Source of the DNA: Voacanga thouarsii
Lineage: Eukaryota > Streptophyta > Magnoliopsida > Gentianales > Apocynaceae
Direction: 5' to 3'
Length of the DNA stretch: 64,000 nt
Assembly (NCBI GenBank): GCA_026120185.1
Contig: JANUWF010000008.1
Coordinates: 992,001-1,056,000, forward strand
The notes under the pieces were generated by a model, which worked only from the letters and a program-made list of their open reading frames with translations, did not search any database and was not told the DNA's origin. Below, piece after piece: positions 34,830 through 47,474 of this stretch (its first letter is position 1; each line of letters opens with the position of its first letter). A program made the translations under genes and the position numbers.

Positions 34830-36030
34830 ACCTCTCACTAACAAGCAGTATCAAGAATATCACTTCTCTTATCTACTCTTTGAAAATCGCAGAACACAGA
34901 GGACAAAATGAGAACGAGAGAGAGAATAATGAGAGCCAAAAAGAAAAAACTTATTTTCCTAATTATATGTGTTCTCATAAAAACTACACACCTCCTTCTA
35001 ATTCGCGTTGTTTTTTCCCACAGATAACTAGTTCACTCATATTGGACTCTCATCGATCTTATCCAAATGTTATTCAAAAACCCACTACTGCCTAAAGACA
35101 TCTAGCTAGGGTATATCACTATACCTGCCAAACCAATCCCTGGGATTCACTCATGGACCTTGGTCCAAGCTATTGGGCTACACTATTATTCATTTTACCT
35201 TGGACTTAGCAAGTCCATGAATGACTAAATAATGAACTTTAATAATTTATTCCTAGACTAATAAAAGCCAAATAAATCATTGACGGGCCTAAATAGACCG
35301 AGACAACTTCTCAAGCCTCATACCCAGTTTAAGTCTAGGTTAATTTCTATTATTCAATCTGGACCCATGCCCTAAATAATTAATTAACCAATTAAACTAG
35401 GTAATTGTTTTATTCTCTTTGGACTTTTTATTTTTATTCAAGCCTAATAAAAATTAGACTTTTTGAATAAAATAAAATCCTCTTCAAACAAGACCATTTC
35501 CTCAACCCAAACCTATCAGGACTTATGGGTTATTCCGACGACCAAAAGACACATCGCCTTGCTACTAAAATGACTAACACCCCTACTTTAGAAATAGCTT
35601 TATTTTGCATTTTAAATATTTCATAATATCACCATAAGAAAATATTAACTCTAAGGACAATATTGCGTTACCAAAGTCTCCGACCTACAAGTGTTTGACA
35701 AACATACCCCTCTACGTAATGTCGTACATTCAGAGAGGAATAGTGTACTAACACCTCTCTAAATGATATCTACCATCTTTAGACCCTAGTCCAATGATCG
35801 ACGACTTTCTGGAATGTTTTCACTTTTCAAGGGAGTTATCCTAAAGTAAACATCCAAGCCATGTTTCCCAGGGCCATGGATTATTAAATCATTCGATTAG
35901 TCTCAAGAGGCTACATAGTATAGAAGCTATCTTGTACGAGTCTGTCTTAACTAACTAGTCACATATACCCAACATATAAGTATATTGGTCCAACGATAGA
36001 ACCTCAACTATAGATATCAAAGTATACGCT
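34830..36030 (-). mobile_element. Copia-type LTR in minus orientation, left part
   Basis: The reverse complement of the family at 32735: 'cgacgaccaaaagacacatcgcc', 'tttcccagggccatgg', 'aacctcaactatag'. It is interrupted at 36031 by LARD-2 and resumes at 46654-47124, ending in the reverse complement of TGTTGAAATGTATGCC. Total about 1.67 kb. Flanks of the pair (ACCAC at 32730-32734, AATCT at 47125-47129) do not match, so the two LTRs are independent insertions or one side was rearranged. Confidence 0.6.
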
Positions 36031-37662
36031 TGTTAGGGGCTAAAATCATCATTATTTCCCTAGTTATTTCATGGTAATTTGAGACACTTTTAATATAAAA
36101 ACTAGTCATATTCCTTTCTATTTGATATTTCACTTATAAAACTGCTTTTCTGTAATTTTATGCAAAAATAGGTGAAATTTGGAGCTAATTGAATAATTTT
36201 CCAATACAGACCCAGCCCCAGGCCAAGATGATGGACCTGGCGCCAGTCCTACACTAGAAGCACAGAGGGAAGCAAAGAAAAAAATAGACAAAATAGAGGA
36301 GTAATTGAAATTAGTTAAAAGAAAGGAAAAGGAAACAATGGCTCAACCAATGACAAAACCGCAGCTCACGGCTCAAGCAAAGAACAAAAGACAAAACGGG
36401 AAAAAGAAAGAAATCGGCGGGCCAAGGTGAAGAAAAATAATGAAACAAAGAAAAGGGGAAGAGGGCAAAAATTGATCATGGCCAGGATGTCTTACATCCT
36501 GGGAAGGATGCATGAAGCTAATCCGCGACTCAGTGAGAAGACAACAAAGAAAGGAGAAAGCTTCGGTGGCTCAGCAGTCTATTGCCTCGAGTGAGCCGAC
36601 AGCAAAAGAAAGATGGATTTCGGTAAGCCATAGCTCTAGCAAGTCAGCTAGTTGGCTCAGTAGGAAAAAGAGGAAATGGCAACGACTCGGTGTGCTTAGC
36701 AGCTTGGCAGCTTGAAAGGCTTCAATCGACTCCCATTGCAACCAACAAAATTTTAGTGGCTTTTGCAAAATAATTCGGCTCAACAAATGTTAAGTTCTTC
36801 AGTGCAAAACGACAGCCAAGTTTCCAATTCTTTCACAACTGCTTTCTTTATTTTTATTTAGAATTTTATTAGGAAATTACTACATCTTTTTAGTTTTGAA
36901 GTTTTAGGAAATTTGTAAGCCTATAAATAAAGGCTATTTATGTAGGCAAAAGGTGTGTGCACAATGTAGAGACTTGACATATTTTTTAGATGCGCCACCA
37001 ATATTTTCTGTAGAGAAATTACTCAAGGAGCATTGGTTCTTAGAGGAGTTTTCATTGAAAATTGAAAGGCTTGTCTATGAATGTTTATCTATTTCCTTTT
37101 TTTTCTTTTTCTTGAACAATAATGAGTTTAATTCTTTAATTGTATTTAGATATCATTTTTTTATTTATGATTTTGAGTTAATTTAGATCTTTGATCAATT
37201 AATTATTTTCCTTGGTTTTTGATTACTTGTTTTTTTACGAAATTGATTGGTTGATTTTTGTTATTAACTTTCTTGAAAAGGGGTTGATAATAATTTCAAT
37301 TAATTAATTTCATATTTGTTATCTCTTAACTTGCTTGAAAAAATGGGTTAATTGTTAAGAACTTAGGTAATCAAAGGTAAGTTAATGATTGCTAGAATAT
37401 GGATTCATTGTCTAATTTCATGTTTTAAATCACCTAGAATATAGGGGTTATATAAGGATTGATTTTAATGCCTCTTTTGGATAAGTTGGTTGAGACAAAA
37501 TATGTTCACTAATTTAACTAGAAGATAGTGATTCCATGGACTGCAAACGAAGTGGGTTTATATTAAATCCTTCATGAGACCAAGATAATAATTGATTATG
37601 ATATTTGCTAGATGATTCATGTCATGTTTTTTAGAATAATTACATGTTTTCCTCTCCATGAG

Positions 37663-37698
<36 letters not shown>

Positions 37699-37929
37699 CT
37701 TTTATTTTTATTTTTATTTCTTTATTAAATTAGTTGATAGTTTAAACAATGAATGAAAAGGGACTAATGTGTACTTGTTTCTTTGAGGATCAATACTTAT
37801 TAATTCTCTATGCTATGCTTGTGATTAGTATACTTACTCGTATGTGTATTTTGGAATGTTTTAATTAAAATTTGACTAAGGGGTGGATTTAAATATAATG
37901 ATTTTTATACATCTAAAATTTACGCATCA
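36031..37929 (+). mobile_element. LARD-2: 5' LTR
   Basis: Runs from TGTTAGGGGCTAAAATCA to TTTACGCATCA, 1899 bp, followed by AGTTTTTGGC, the usual start of the tRNA-Asp-type binding site of Athila/Tat-related elements, which here decays after TGGC. It matches 40588-46648 once the nested solo LTR and one tandem duplication are removed. It contains (TA)n at 37664-37697. The short frames here (for example 36512-36715) have no recognisable homology. Confidence 0.8.
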
Positions 37930-37971
37930 AGTTTTTGGCAAACGAATTTATTTTTATTTTTATTTATTTGA

Positions 37972-38011
<40 letters not shown>

Positions 38012-40587
38012 TTAATAGTAGTCTAATTTTTAATTTATGCATTCTTGTTTTAAATGTACTATGTTCATACATTCAATTGGGATAGTTTTATTTATTTAAG
38101 GAAAAAAAAATGGATTGGCCAGAGCTAACCTGGCGCCGAGCCTGAAAATTAGCCCGGGCGCTGGGCCAGCACGGCCAAACAGAAAACACATAACAATAAC
38201 CAATTTTCAATTTTCTTTCTTTTAGTTTTTTGTCTTTTTTCATTTTTTTTTTCCTTACTCTTCTACCCAGATTCTTCCTATTTTGTCATTTTCTTCCTTT
38301 TTTCCTTTTTCTTTTTCTTTTCTTGTTTTTTTTTTCTCTTGTTTGTTCACGTGAAGCACCGACCCCGCCCTCCCAATTCTTTTCTTTGTGTTTTATTTCA
38401 TTTGTTTCTTTCTTCTTTTGTCTTGTTTCTTGTATTTCTCTTTCTTCTTTGATTTCCCTTTTCCTATTCCTCCAAAATGATACTTTCGTTTCTCTCTATT
38501 TTTCACTCTTTTCCTTCTTCTTCTTTTTTCTTTTTTCTTCACACTGCTCTCCTTCTACTACGAATTATCCCCCAAGAATTCAAAGTTTTAAAGCTCATAC
38601 GTTGGGGAATACATTGGTGCAAAACTCTCTTCATGTTAAGGTAGATTTTATCCTCTTGAATTTCTTGACATTTTGTATATGGATTTTTGAGGAAAAATTT
38701 ACTAGACATAGACATCTATTTTTTGAGTTTATTTGGTGGTCGAAAAATGCATAGAATGGAATGTGAGTCTTGTGATTGCTTCTCAAAATTATCTATGCAT
38801 TTTTTTTGAAATTTTTGCAAATATGTAAATCTTGGAAAATTAAGCCTCCTTGTGATATTTTGCTGTGTTGATTAAAGATGGTTGACATTGTGCTTTGGCT
38901 ATCGACATAGGATATTCTCATTTTTTCTTGAACATTAAAAGTTTGGAAAAAAATTTCACTGAAAAGAGAACCATTTGCAAAGTGTGTTTGGTTGAGACAA
39001 AGAGGATCTTGTGATTCATTTGGAGGTCATGGTGGTCCATTTGGTGGTTCTTTTGGACAATCTGGAGTGCTGTTTGGAGGCTCTACTTCAAAGGGGTCTT
39101 AAAGGCTTTGACTTTCTCTTTTTCTTATCCTTTGATTTTTATTGAGCTTTTATCTTGTTTTCTTTCAATTCCTGTTTAAGCTTTTACTTATGTGTTCATT
39201 TTTCTTTTTGTAGGCTTATTTCACTGGCACTAATTCTTTCCACTTTTTGAAGGCTGAACTCTTGTCTTGGAGCTAATCTGCCTTGGAGAGTATTAGTTTA
39301 TTTTCCCTCTTTACATTCTTGGTCCCTTGGTTATCTTTATTGTGATATTTTAGGCCATTGAGGACAATGTCCAATTTAAGTATGGGGGAGAGATTTAATA
39401 TTTTCTCAAGTGCACCTTTGTAATTTTCAATGGATTTTCTTGACTATGGGAAAATTTTTGCAAATTGGTATGAAAGTGGTGTGCCTATAATAAGTTTATA
39501 ATTTTCTCTTTCATTTTGGATATAATTTTGTCATTCAAATTGGTTGGATTTTATTGAGTAAAATTATGTATTAAGTTGAATATGTTAAGTCTTGGCAATT
39601 TATGTTAGTCTTGGTTACGCTTTAGCATTTGAATTTATTCTACTCTTCTTGTTTGGATATGGATGATGTAATGAAATATAGGAAGAGTTGTTGATTACTT
39701 CTTGATTCATGGTTTTCTAAATTTTTTTTACTTGGAGTTGTGAATAAGGATAGTGAGAATTGAAAAGAGAGAGAGTGTGTGTGCATTTTTCTTTTGGTAA
39801 GAATGAAAAAAAAAAATCAGAAAGCATCATGCTGATTTACATCTTTTGAATGATTAAGTGGTGATTCACATGTTTACACACTTTTTAGACATAATTTACA
39901 TCTTTGTGGTGGAAACTTGATTTGCATGTTTAAAATAGTGTTATGGAAGGGGGGTCATGCATGTATATTCATTAGAAAAAAAATGAATGAAAAAAAAGCT
40001 TATTTTATTTGGAAAGAAAATACTTATCTCATTAGGAAATTGCTTAAGGGGGCCAATACGGTTGGTGGAAGAGAAGAAATAAGAAACATCACACTTTTTT
40101 TAGGCTAATTCTCGAAAAGCAAAGAAAAATTATAGGTGCCAATACTGTACGTGAAGGTAATGTTCATGCACTTGAGACTAAAGAAAAAAAAGAGAGTGAT
40201 TTAAAAAAAAATTGATGAAAAAAATATGAGCGTCTTCTTATTTTGCTACTTAGAGCTTTGCAAATTTAATTCTATGAGTTTTGAAGTGGTTAAACAACTT
40301 GACTTGTATGATTTTTATTATCCATGTCTTGGCTTGAAGGGTGAAATAATTTTCTTAGACTAGAGTATAAACTTGTTTAACTTAATTTTGAGGGTCTTGA
40401 TATATTTGATTTAATGTATAAGTTTACAAAAGTTTTTAAAGGATTGAATGAATAACAAATTTATATCTAATGTGGGAAAAAAATTATGGCTTTGTTATGG
40501 ATGAATTTGAGAAGAAATAAATTGTTTTGAGTGCTTTATTTTTGTACTTTACTTGAGGACAAGTAAAGATTCAAGTGTAGGGGTATG
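37930..40587 (+). mobile_element. LARD-2: internal region, no pol
   Basis: 2.66 kb. It starts with the decayed PBS, then (TTA)n at 37975-38011, a T/C-rich leader (38200-38560) that gives a 174-codon phenylalanine-rich frame without homology, and a short glycine-rich stretch at about 39015-39100 (FGGHGGPFGGSFGQ) ended by a stop. 'ttgaggacaatgtccaatttaagtatgggggag' (39358-39395) and 'acttgaggacaagtaaagattcaagtgtaggggtatg' (40550-40587) are class-typical; the latter is the polypurine tract. No gag-pol motif in any frame. Confidence 0.75.
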
Positions 40588-40970
40588 TGATAGGGGCTAA
40601 AATTACCATTATTTTCCTAGTTATTTGATGCTAATTTGAGACACTTTTAATACAACTAGTCATATTCCTTCCTATTTGATATTTCACTTATAAAAATACT
40701 TTTTTGTAATTTTATGCAAAAATATGTGAAATTTGGAGCTAATTGAATAATTTTCCAATGCAGACCCAGCCCCAGGCCAAGAATATGGACCTAGAGCCGT
40801 CCTATACTAGAAGCACAGAGGAAAGCAAAGAAAAAATAGACGAAATAGAGGAGCAATTGAAATTGGTTAAAAGAAAGGAAAAGGAAACAATGGCTCAACC
40901 AAGGACAAAGTCGCGGCTCACAGCTCAAGCAAAGAACAAAAGACAAAATAGGAAAAAGAAAGAAATCAGT

Positions 40971-43900
40971 TGTAGTGCCCCACCTTTTTATCTTCGATGA
41001 GCCGCTATTTGTAATAGGATGAGAATATGTATTAATGGCCAGGACAGAAGATGATCGGTGTAATGAGACGAATATTTAGGTATAATAATATTTTGTCAGA
41101 ATCTGGATGTAATTATTAGATTTTTTCTACCCTACCCTAAATCTTTGGAAGGCTACTATTATTGATAAAATAAGAATTTGAGGGTACGCTGAGAAGAGTA
41201 ATTGATCAATGCGATGAAACGCACGTTTTGGTGGGAATTATGCTATCCAGGTCACCAGGGGCATTTTTGTAATTTTGATCACGCCTGCAACTTTGACCAC
41301 AAATTTGACTCAATATAGGAGGAATTGAAGAATTTAAGTATTGCCAATGGATTCAGTAGAATTTTTGGAGTTGAATGGTGGAATAAAATATTTTTCCATT
41401 TTGGACCCGATTTTGGTCATTTCTGAAGAAAAAGGAAATCGTTGTTAAAAACGGTATGTGTGGCATTTTGTGATTGGCATCTCATGGACATATGTCAATT
41501 TAAGAGAAGTTTCATGAAGAGTTCATGCAAGATGCATGGAATTAAAGAATTACAGAATAAATGAAGAATGATGTGTACTGTTGTAATTGGAACACATCAC
41601 TTATGGGTCCTTTTAATTAAGGTCTGTGCATTGTGATTGGCCAATACAAAGACCATGAGAAGGTGATTGAATGGCTGAAATTTGGCCAAGAAACTGGCAG
41701 CCATGCAAGAAGAAATGAAGGGAAATTTTTGAGGAGGAAATTAAGTGGTTGGTGTGTAAAATTGTGATTAGAATAGAGCTACATGAATTCCACCATATAC
41801 TTAACTGATTTGAAATTTTCTTGGCTAAAAATGTGATGAGAATGGTGGTGGGAAGGCTGTTATACAGCCCAGAATTTCGGCAGCTTCAAGGGAAGAGAAA
41901 TAAAGGGGAAAAAATCAAGAGAAAAAGGCTAGTGTGTGTTCTTGGTGTTCTATATGAGTTTGAGAAGTTCTTGGAGCAAAATCACTTCAAATAGCCACAA
42001 ATATAAAGTAAAAGCTCACCTTTCTATAATTAAAGTTGTTGTTGGGTGAATGATGATTATGTTGATATGAATTTTAACATGAAAACATAATTTTCATGTC
42101 TTGATTTTGGATCAAAGCTAGGGTTTGTGACTTTTATGTATGAACCATAAATATGCTCATGTGTGTGCCGATTGCCTAAAGGTTTTTGAATGATTATGGT
42201 AGTTTGAAGGGTTGTTTCTAATTGAGGAGATGATGACCAAAGTAGAACAAAAATGGAAGTTACTTGGTTGGAAAAATGGATTATACTAGCTTTTGATTAG
42301 AAAAGGTGAATTTGTATTGAATAAGTGTGACTCTTGTGAGCTATAGGAATTTGAAAATCAGAGAATTAAAGATGGTTTGACGGAAAATTGAATGAATTAA
42401 TGTTCCTAAGGTGTTAAAGGCAAAAAGAAAACAAAGGAAAGCATGAATAGTAGAATTGTAGCAAAATTACAGGTGTTATTTTTGCCCTATAGCATGTCAC
42501 GGGAACCAAGAATCTAAAACAAGCCTATACAGGATTAAATTTAAGAGTCTTATGGTTGTTTTGGTATATCATGGAACCAAATCGGATTTGTGGATTGAAA
42601 GTTATTTGTAAAACAAAATCATATGTCAAGAAGTGAAATTCCAGAAAATTAGTCTGAAAATTGATGAACTTAAGGATGATTAATTGTGTGATTTTGGATG
42701 AAATGAATGTGAATTATGAAGTGAATCCCTTGTATATGAAGGGAAAAAGTATGTGGAGAAAGGAAAACAAAAGAATTGATCAAACGACAAAAAAACAACG
42801 TGGACGAAAGTTGAACGTTTTCTTTAACCGTCGGCCTCGATGGCTAACCGTCGGTTGTACGTCGGCTACCCGTCGGGCACGTCGGCTGAACATCGGATAA
42901 CCATCAGCTATTTTTTGGCCAAATACAATTTGATCCAAAAATGATATTTGGTGTAAGTTTATCGGTAAATGGACAATGGTTTGTTGAAAATGATAGAAAC
43001 AATGATTGAACGGCCTTAAATAGAAAAGAGTTAATTAGGACACGAGGTGAGTCCTTTTGATTTCTAAAACCTTTTGAAAGCTAGTGTGCTTCACTTTTTC
43101 ATGAAATGCTATGTTTTATACCATTTTGAAAATCCCTAAATATATTTAAGATTTATCTGAGCAAGAATTGTTTTGCACCATTTTGGGCTTGAATAAACTT
43201 CATAATTGGCTTGAAAACCTTAATGTATGATTAAAGCATGAATTTTGTGACTTTAGTCCTTTTTGGATTCAATACTTAGGATTTTCAAAAAATGGTAATT
43301 TTTGAAATTGGGTATTCATTAATTGACTAGAATGCCTTATTGGAATATTTTATGGAAATGTGTTTGGAAACTTTGAATTTAATCCTCTTTTGGGATTAGA
43401 ATTCTGAATTTTTTGAAATGAGTTCCTTTTAGTATCAGGTATTTGAAAAATGATCCAAATGTTCTTATTGGAATGTTTTATGAAAATCTTTGGAATCGGG
43501 TATTTAGTAAATGACCAAAATATCCAAATACCCAAATACCCTTGGGTATTCAAAAATCTTTGGAACTCTTGTGAACACTTTTCAAATCGGGCAAGGGTAA
43601 GATGACCCAAATATCCTCAGAAAGTTTTTTGGAATCAGGCATGGGTAAAATGACCCGAATGCCTTTGAAAATGACTTTTGTGATCAAGTACAGGAAAAAT
43701 AACCCGAATACTCCTGGAAACTTATTTTAATGTGTGAAAAGAACTCTTTACCCTGTTTTGATATGGTTTTGGAAAATGATCTCTCGTAATGAGATTGACT
43801 TTTGGAAGACGACATTTTGATCCCAAAAATTGTTTTATTGGCATGATGTGTCTATGGAATGAATTGATTGGCCCTGCAGAGCCTATGGGAATTGTGATCT

Positions 43901-44987
43901 GACTTGCGAGTCAATGGGATTAAATTCTGAAAATTGTTATTTTGCCACCAAAATGTTTGTTTTGAAAATCCTACGAGATCAGATAACCTTCTGGCCTGAT
44001 CAGTTAGAAGGGGTTGGTATTGGTAATGTTGAGTACTCAGTAAGAACTTTGATCTTTATATTAGCCCACATTAGAATTAGACGGCCCTAGTAACCTGGCC
44101 TAGTTCTAGGGATTGTCTTACTCCGAACGGGGTGACAAGACATTAAGATGAATCGTCCTAGCTTATAGTGAGTAAGATTGGCATGGGGACCCCTAGCTTA
44201 TGGTGAGTAAGGTTGGTATGGAGATCCCGGGCTTATGGTGAGTAAGGTTGGTATGGGGACCCCTAGTACGGTGGCAAAAGTGTGCTACGGTACACTAGGT
44301 ATGCTGCGGTATATCTTAGCAGAAGTATGTTGTGGTGTACTTATTCCGGCGACACATGGATTGAGTACTAGAGGTTGCGATCTCAATATAATGATATGTG
44401 GCACCAAAGGCAAGGACTGCGGGACTTGCATATAGGCCGACTTTTGGTTAGAGAAGTGCTTGTGATTTGAAAATCGGGGTAATATTTTGAAATCTGAAAT
44501 AAAGTTTTCCAAAAATGATAGAGTTTTGAATAAACTCTTCTTTAGAGAGTTTTGGAATTGTTTTCAATGAATAAATAATATGCTATTCCACAAAAATTTT
44601 ATGTACTCTGTCTTTTTTACTGATGCACTAGCACACAAGAGGCTCATTAGGTGATTTTTCACTCACATGTAGCTTTTATCTTATCCTTTTGTAAGATCTG
44701 GAATTGAGCATACCTATGGATAGGAAGACGATACCCTAGTGATAGCAGTTTAAGTCCGAACGTTTCCTTTTTTATAATGTATCTTATTATTGATGTGAAG
44801 CGAAATTTTTCTTGTATGAGGTTTTTTGTTATATATGTGCATGTGACAATTGGTATGGGTTGTTGTATGGATTTGGGCCTTGTATACTCTGTTGTTTTTG
44901 TTATAAAGACCCCTTATCTGGGAAACTGGATGGGGCGACACCCGGTATTGATAAGCTTTTGTTGTTACCTTTAGGAGGGGTGTTACA
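40971..44987 (+). mobile_element. 4017-bp solo LTR of the TGTARYGCCCC/GGGGTGTTACA family
   Basis: Ends are TGTAGTGCCCCACC and GGAGGGGTGTTACA, with flanks TCAGT (40966-40970) and TCGGT (44988-44992). The uninterrupted host sequence is visible in the sister LTR at 36396-36440 (AAAGAAATCGGCGGGCCAAG), which confirms the insertion point. Read in reverse it is homologous to 48905-54611 and 60190-64000. No coding region; weak frames such as 42661-42900 show nothing recognisable. It contains a 35-bp tandem triplication (44161-44265). The (G)GTCTTTATAA end region is conserved near 44890-44910. Confidence 0.9.
44161..44265. repeat. 35-bp tandem repeat, three units
   Basis: GCTTATRGTGAGTAAGRTTG starts at 44161, 44196 and 44231, each followed by GYATGGRGAYCCC and a short spacer. 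Only in this LTR copy; I did not see it in the other family members. Confidence 0.9.
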
Positions 44988-45958
44988 TCGGTAGGTCAAG
45001 GTGAAGAAAAAAACAAAACAAAGAAAAAGGGAAGAGGACTAAAATTGATCATGGCCAGGATGTCTTACATCCTGGGAAGGATGCATGAAGCTGAGGCGCT
45101 ACTCGGCTAAGCTGCAGCTCAGCGAGAAGACAACAAAGAAAGGAGAAAGCTTCAGCAACTCGATAGTCTATTGGGAGCCGACAGCAATAGAAAGATGGAT
45201 TTCGATATACCATGGCTCAAGCAAGTCAGCTAGTTGGCTCAGTAGGAAGAAGAGGAAATGGTAGCGGCTCAATGTGCTTAACAGCTCAGCGGCTCGAAAA
45301 GCTTCAATCGGCTCCCATTGCAACCATCGAAATTTCAGTGGCTTTTCCAAAATAATTTAACTCAACAAATGTTTAGTTCTTCAGTGCAAAATGACAATCA
45401 AGTTTCCAATCTTTCACAACTGCTTTCTCTATTTTTATTTAGAATTTTATTAGGAAATTACTACTTCTTTTGGATTTTGAAGTTTGAGGAAATTTGTAAG
45501 CCTATAAATAAAGGCTATTTACGTAGGAAAAAGGTGTGTGCACAATGTAGACATATTTTTTAGAGTACACTACAAATATTTTCTCTAGAGAAATTACTCA
45601 ATGAGCATTGATTATTGGAGGAGTATTCATTAGAAATTGAAAAGCTTGTCTATGAGTATTTATCTATTTCCTTTGTTTTCTTTTTCTTGAACAATGATGA
45701 GTCTAATTCTTTAATTTTATTTAGATATTATTTTTGGATTTATGATTTTGAGTTAATTTAGTTCTTTGATCAATTAATTATTTTCCTTAGTATTTGATTA
45801 CTTGTTTTATTACGAAGTTGATTGGTTGATTTTTGTTATTAACTTACTTGAAAAATGGGTTGATAATAATTTCAATTAATTAATTTCATTTTGTTATCTC
45901 TTATCTTACTTGAAAAAGAGGTTAATTGTTAAGAACTTAGGTAATCAAAGGTTAGTTT

Positions 45959-46262
45959 ATGATTGCTAGAATATGGATTTATTGTCTAATTTCATGTTTT
46001 AAATCACCTAGAATATAGGCGTTTATATGAGGATTGATTTTAATGCATCTTTTGGATAAATTGGTTGAGATAGAATATGTTCACTAATTTAACTTGAAGA
46101 TAGTGATTCTATGATTGCTAAAATATGGATTCATTGTCTAATTTCATGTTTTAAATCACCTAGAATATAGGCGTTTATATAAGGATTGATTTTAATGCAT
46201 CTTTTGGATAAATTGGTTAAGATAGAATGTGTTTCACTAATTTAATTTGAAGATAGCGATTA
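45959..46262. repeat. 152-bp tandem duplication in LARD-2 3' LTR
   Basis: 'atgattgctagaatatgg' to 'gatagtgattct' is repeated at 46111 with about 5 percent differences. The 5' LTR carries a single copy (37385-37545). Confidence 0.9.
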
Positions 46263-46653
46263 CATGGATTGCAAATGAAGTGAGTAAATCCTTCAATGAG
46301 ACCAAGATAATAATTGATTATGATATTTTCAAGATGATTCATGTCATGTTTTTTAGAATAATTATTTAATTACAGCTTTTTCTCTCCATGAGTTATATAT
46401 ATTTTTTGTTTTATTTTTATTTTTATTTTGATTTCTTTATTAATTTAGTTGATTGGTTAAACAATGAATGACAAGTGACTAGTGTGTACTTGTTCCTTTA
46501 AGGATTGATACTCGTTAATTCCCTATGCTATGCTTGCGATGAGTATACTTGTTCGTATATGTATTTTGGGATTAATGTTTTCATTAAAACTTGACTAAGG
46601 GATGGATTTTAATTTGATGAATTTTATACACCTAAAATTTATGCATCAACACT

Positions 46654-47124
46654 TCCAGTTTTGCCAAACCACCAACACATACTTAAGCCGTAGGATATAA
46701 GTCCACGTTGTAACAGTAGTAGTTTGAGTTTTTACCATATAGTACAATTAGAAACCACTACTATAGGTCCAGTTCTACTTATTCAAAATACGCTTATGTT
46801 ATGAAGTGAGAGGACTGCTCACTGGCTAAAGGAAAGCTATTCTCCACTTGGAATTCATAACATAATAACCTTATCATGATGAGATTTTCATTCTTATCAT
46901 CTAGTCAAGAACAACAGTTTATGTATTAAGTAGCCTGTGATCCATACCTTACTGTGAAAAATCTCTATTAACATGAATCACTTACTTAAACACAATAGGT
47001 CTTTTCTAGCGAAATTGTGCATAAATTAAGGTGTAAAAACACAAATAATTAATGAGAATAAATTTTTTAATAATTTATTCAAAATTATATTAGAAATACA
47101 GTCTTAGTGGCATACATTTCAACA
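46654..47124 (-). mobile_element. Copia-type LTR in minus orientation, right part
   Basis: Resumes the LTR interrupted at 36031. Its right end is the reverse complement of TGTTGAAATGTATGCCACTA, matching the start of the plus copy at 32735. 'ccataccttactgtga' (46942-46957) mirrors 'cacagtaaggtatgg' at 32907. Confidence 0.7.
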
Positions 47125-47474
47125 AATCTAGCTTCTGCATATCGTTAACTCTACCCTCTGGCTCAAGGTCCTCAATTCCTATCTTCTCATTTTTTCTAGC
47201 TTCAAGTGGTACAGCTTTGGAAACCTCAACTTCCATCTCTCCATCACTGCTCTCTAACTCAACCATCCTGACCCAGGTTCTAACTCCCGGTTAGAGGAAA
47301 ATAGATCCACTATAGGAATTGGGACAGGAGTACTACCACAACCTTATGGCTAATCTCATGCAACTAAGGTAAATCTTCTGTCCATTCTATAAACAAACAA
47401 TATAGGTTAGTACTAGCTCAAAATTCTTTAAAATATAAAATCTAAAAGACCGCATAAGCCTAAACCTAGGCTCT
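47125..47474 (-). mobile_element. 5' leader / possible gag start of the long gypsy-type element
   Basis: Lies directly next to the primer binding site once the solo LTR 47475-48890 is removed. On the minus strand a short frame reads 'PIVDLFSSNRELEPGSGW' and after a frame change 'EVEVSKAVPLEARKNEKIGI'. This may be the start of gag, but no domain is recognisable. Confidence 0.4.

Larger units (their letters stand above)
40588..46648 (+). mobile_element. LARD-2: 3' LTR, split by a 4-kb solo LTR
   Basis: Starts TGATAGGGGC after the polypurine tract and ends ATGCATCA. The nested LTR (40971-44987) separates 40588-40970 from 44993-46648. The whole element is flanked by ACGCT (36026-36030) and ACACT (46649-46653), a 5-bp duplication with one change. 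A 152-bp tandem duplication (45959-46110 and 46111-46262) is absent from the 5' LTR and accounts for the length difference: 2039 minus 152 is 1887, against 1899. Confidence 0.85.

Noticed and set aside
38230..38754. 174-codon plus-strand frame as a membrane protein gene
   Set aside because: Phenylalanine/leucine/serine-rich product of a T/C-rich retroelement leader; no conserved domain, and it lies inside LARD-2.
40971..44987. DNA transposon with terminal inverted repeats TGTARYRCCCC
   Set aside because: The ends are complementary, but relatives have a tRNA-Met PBS or a polypurine tract right next to these ends, and the target duplication is 5 bp, so it is an LTR.
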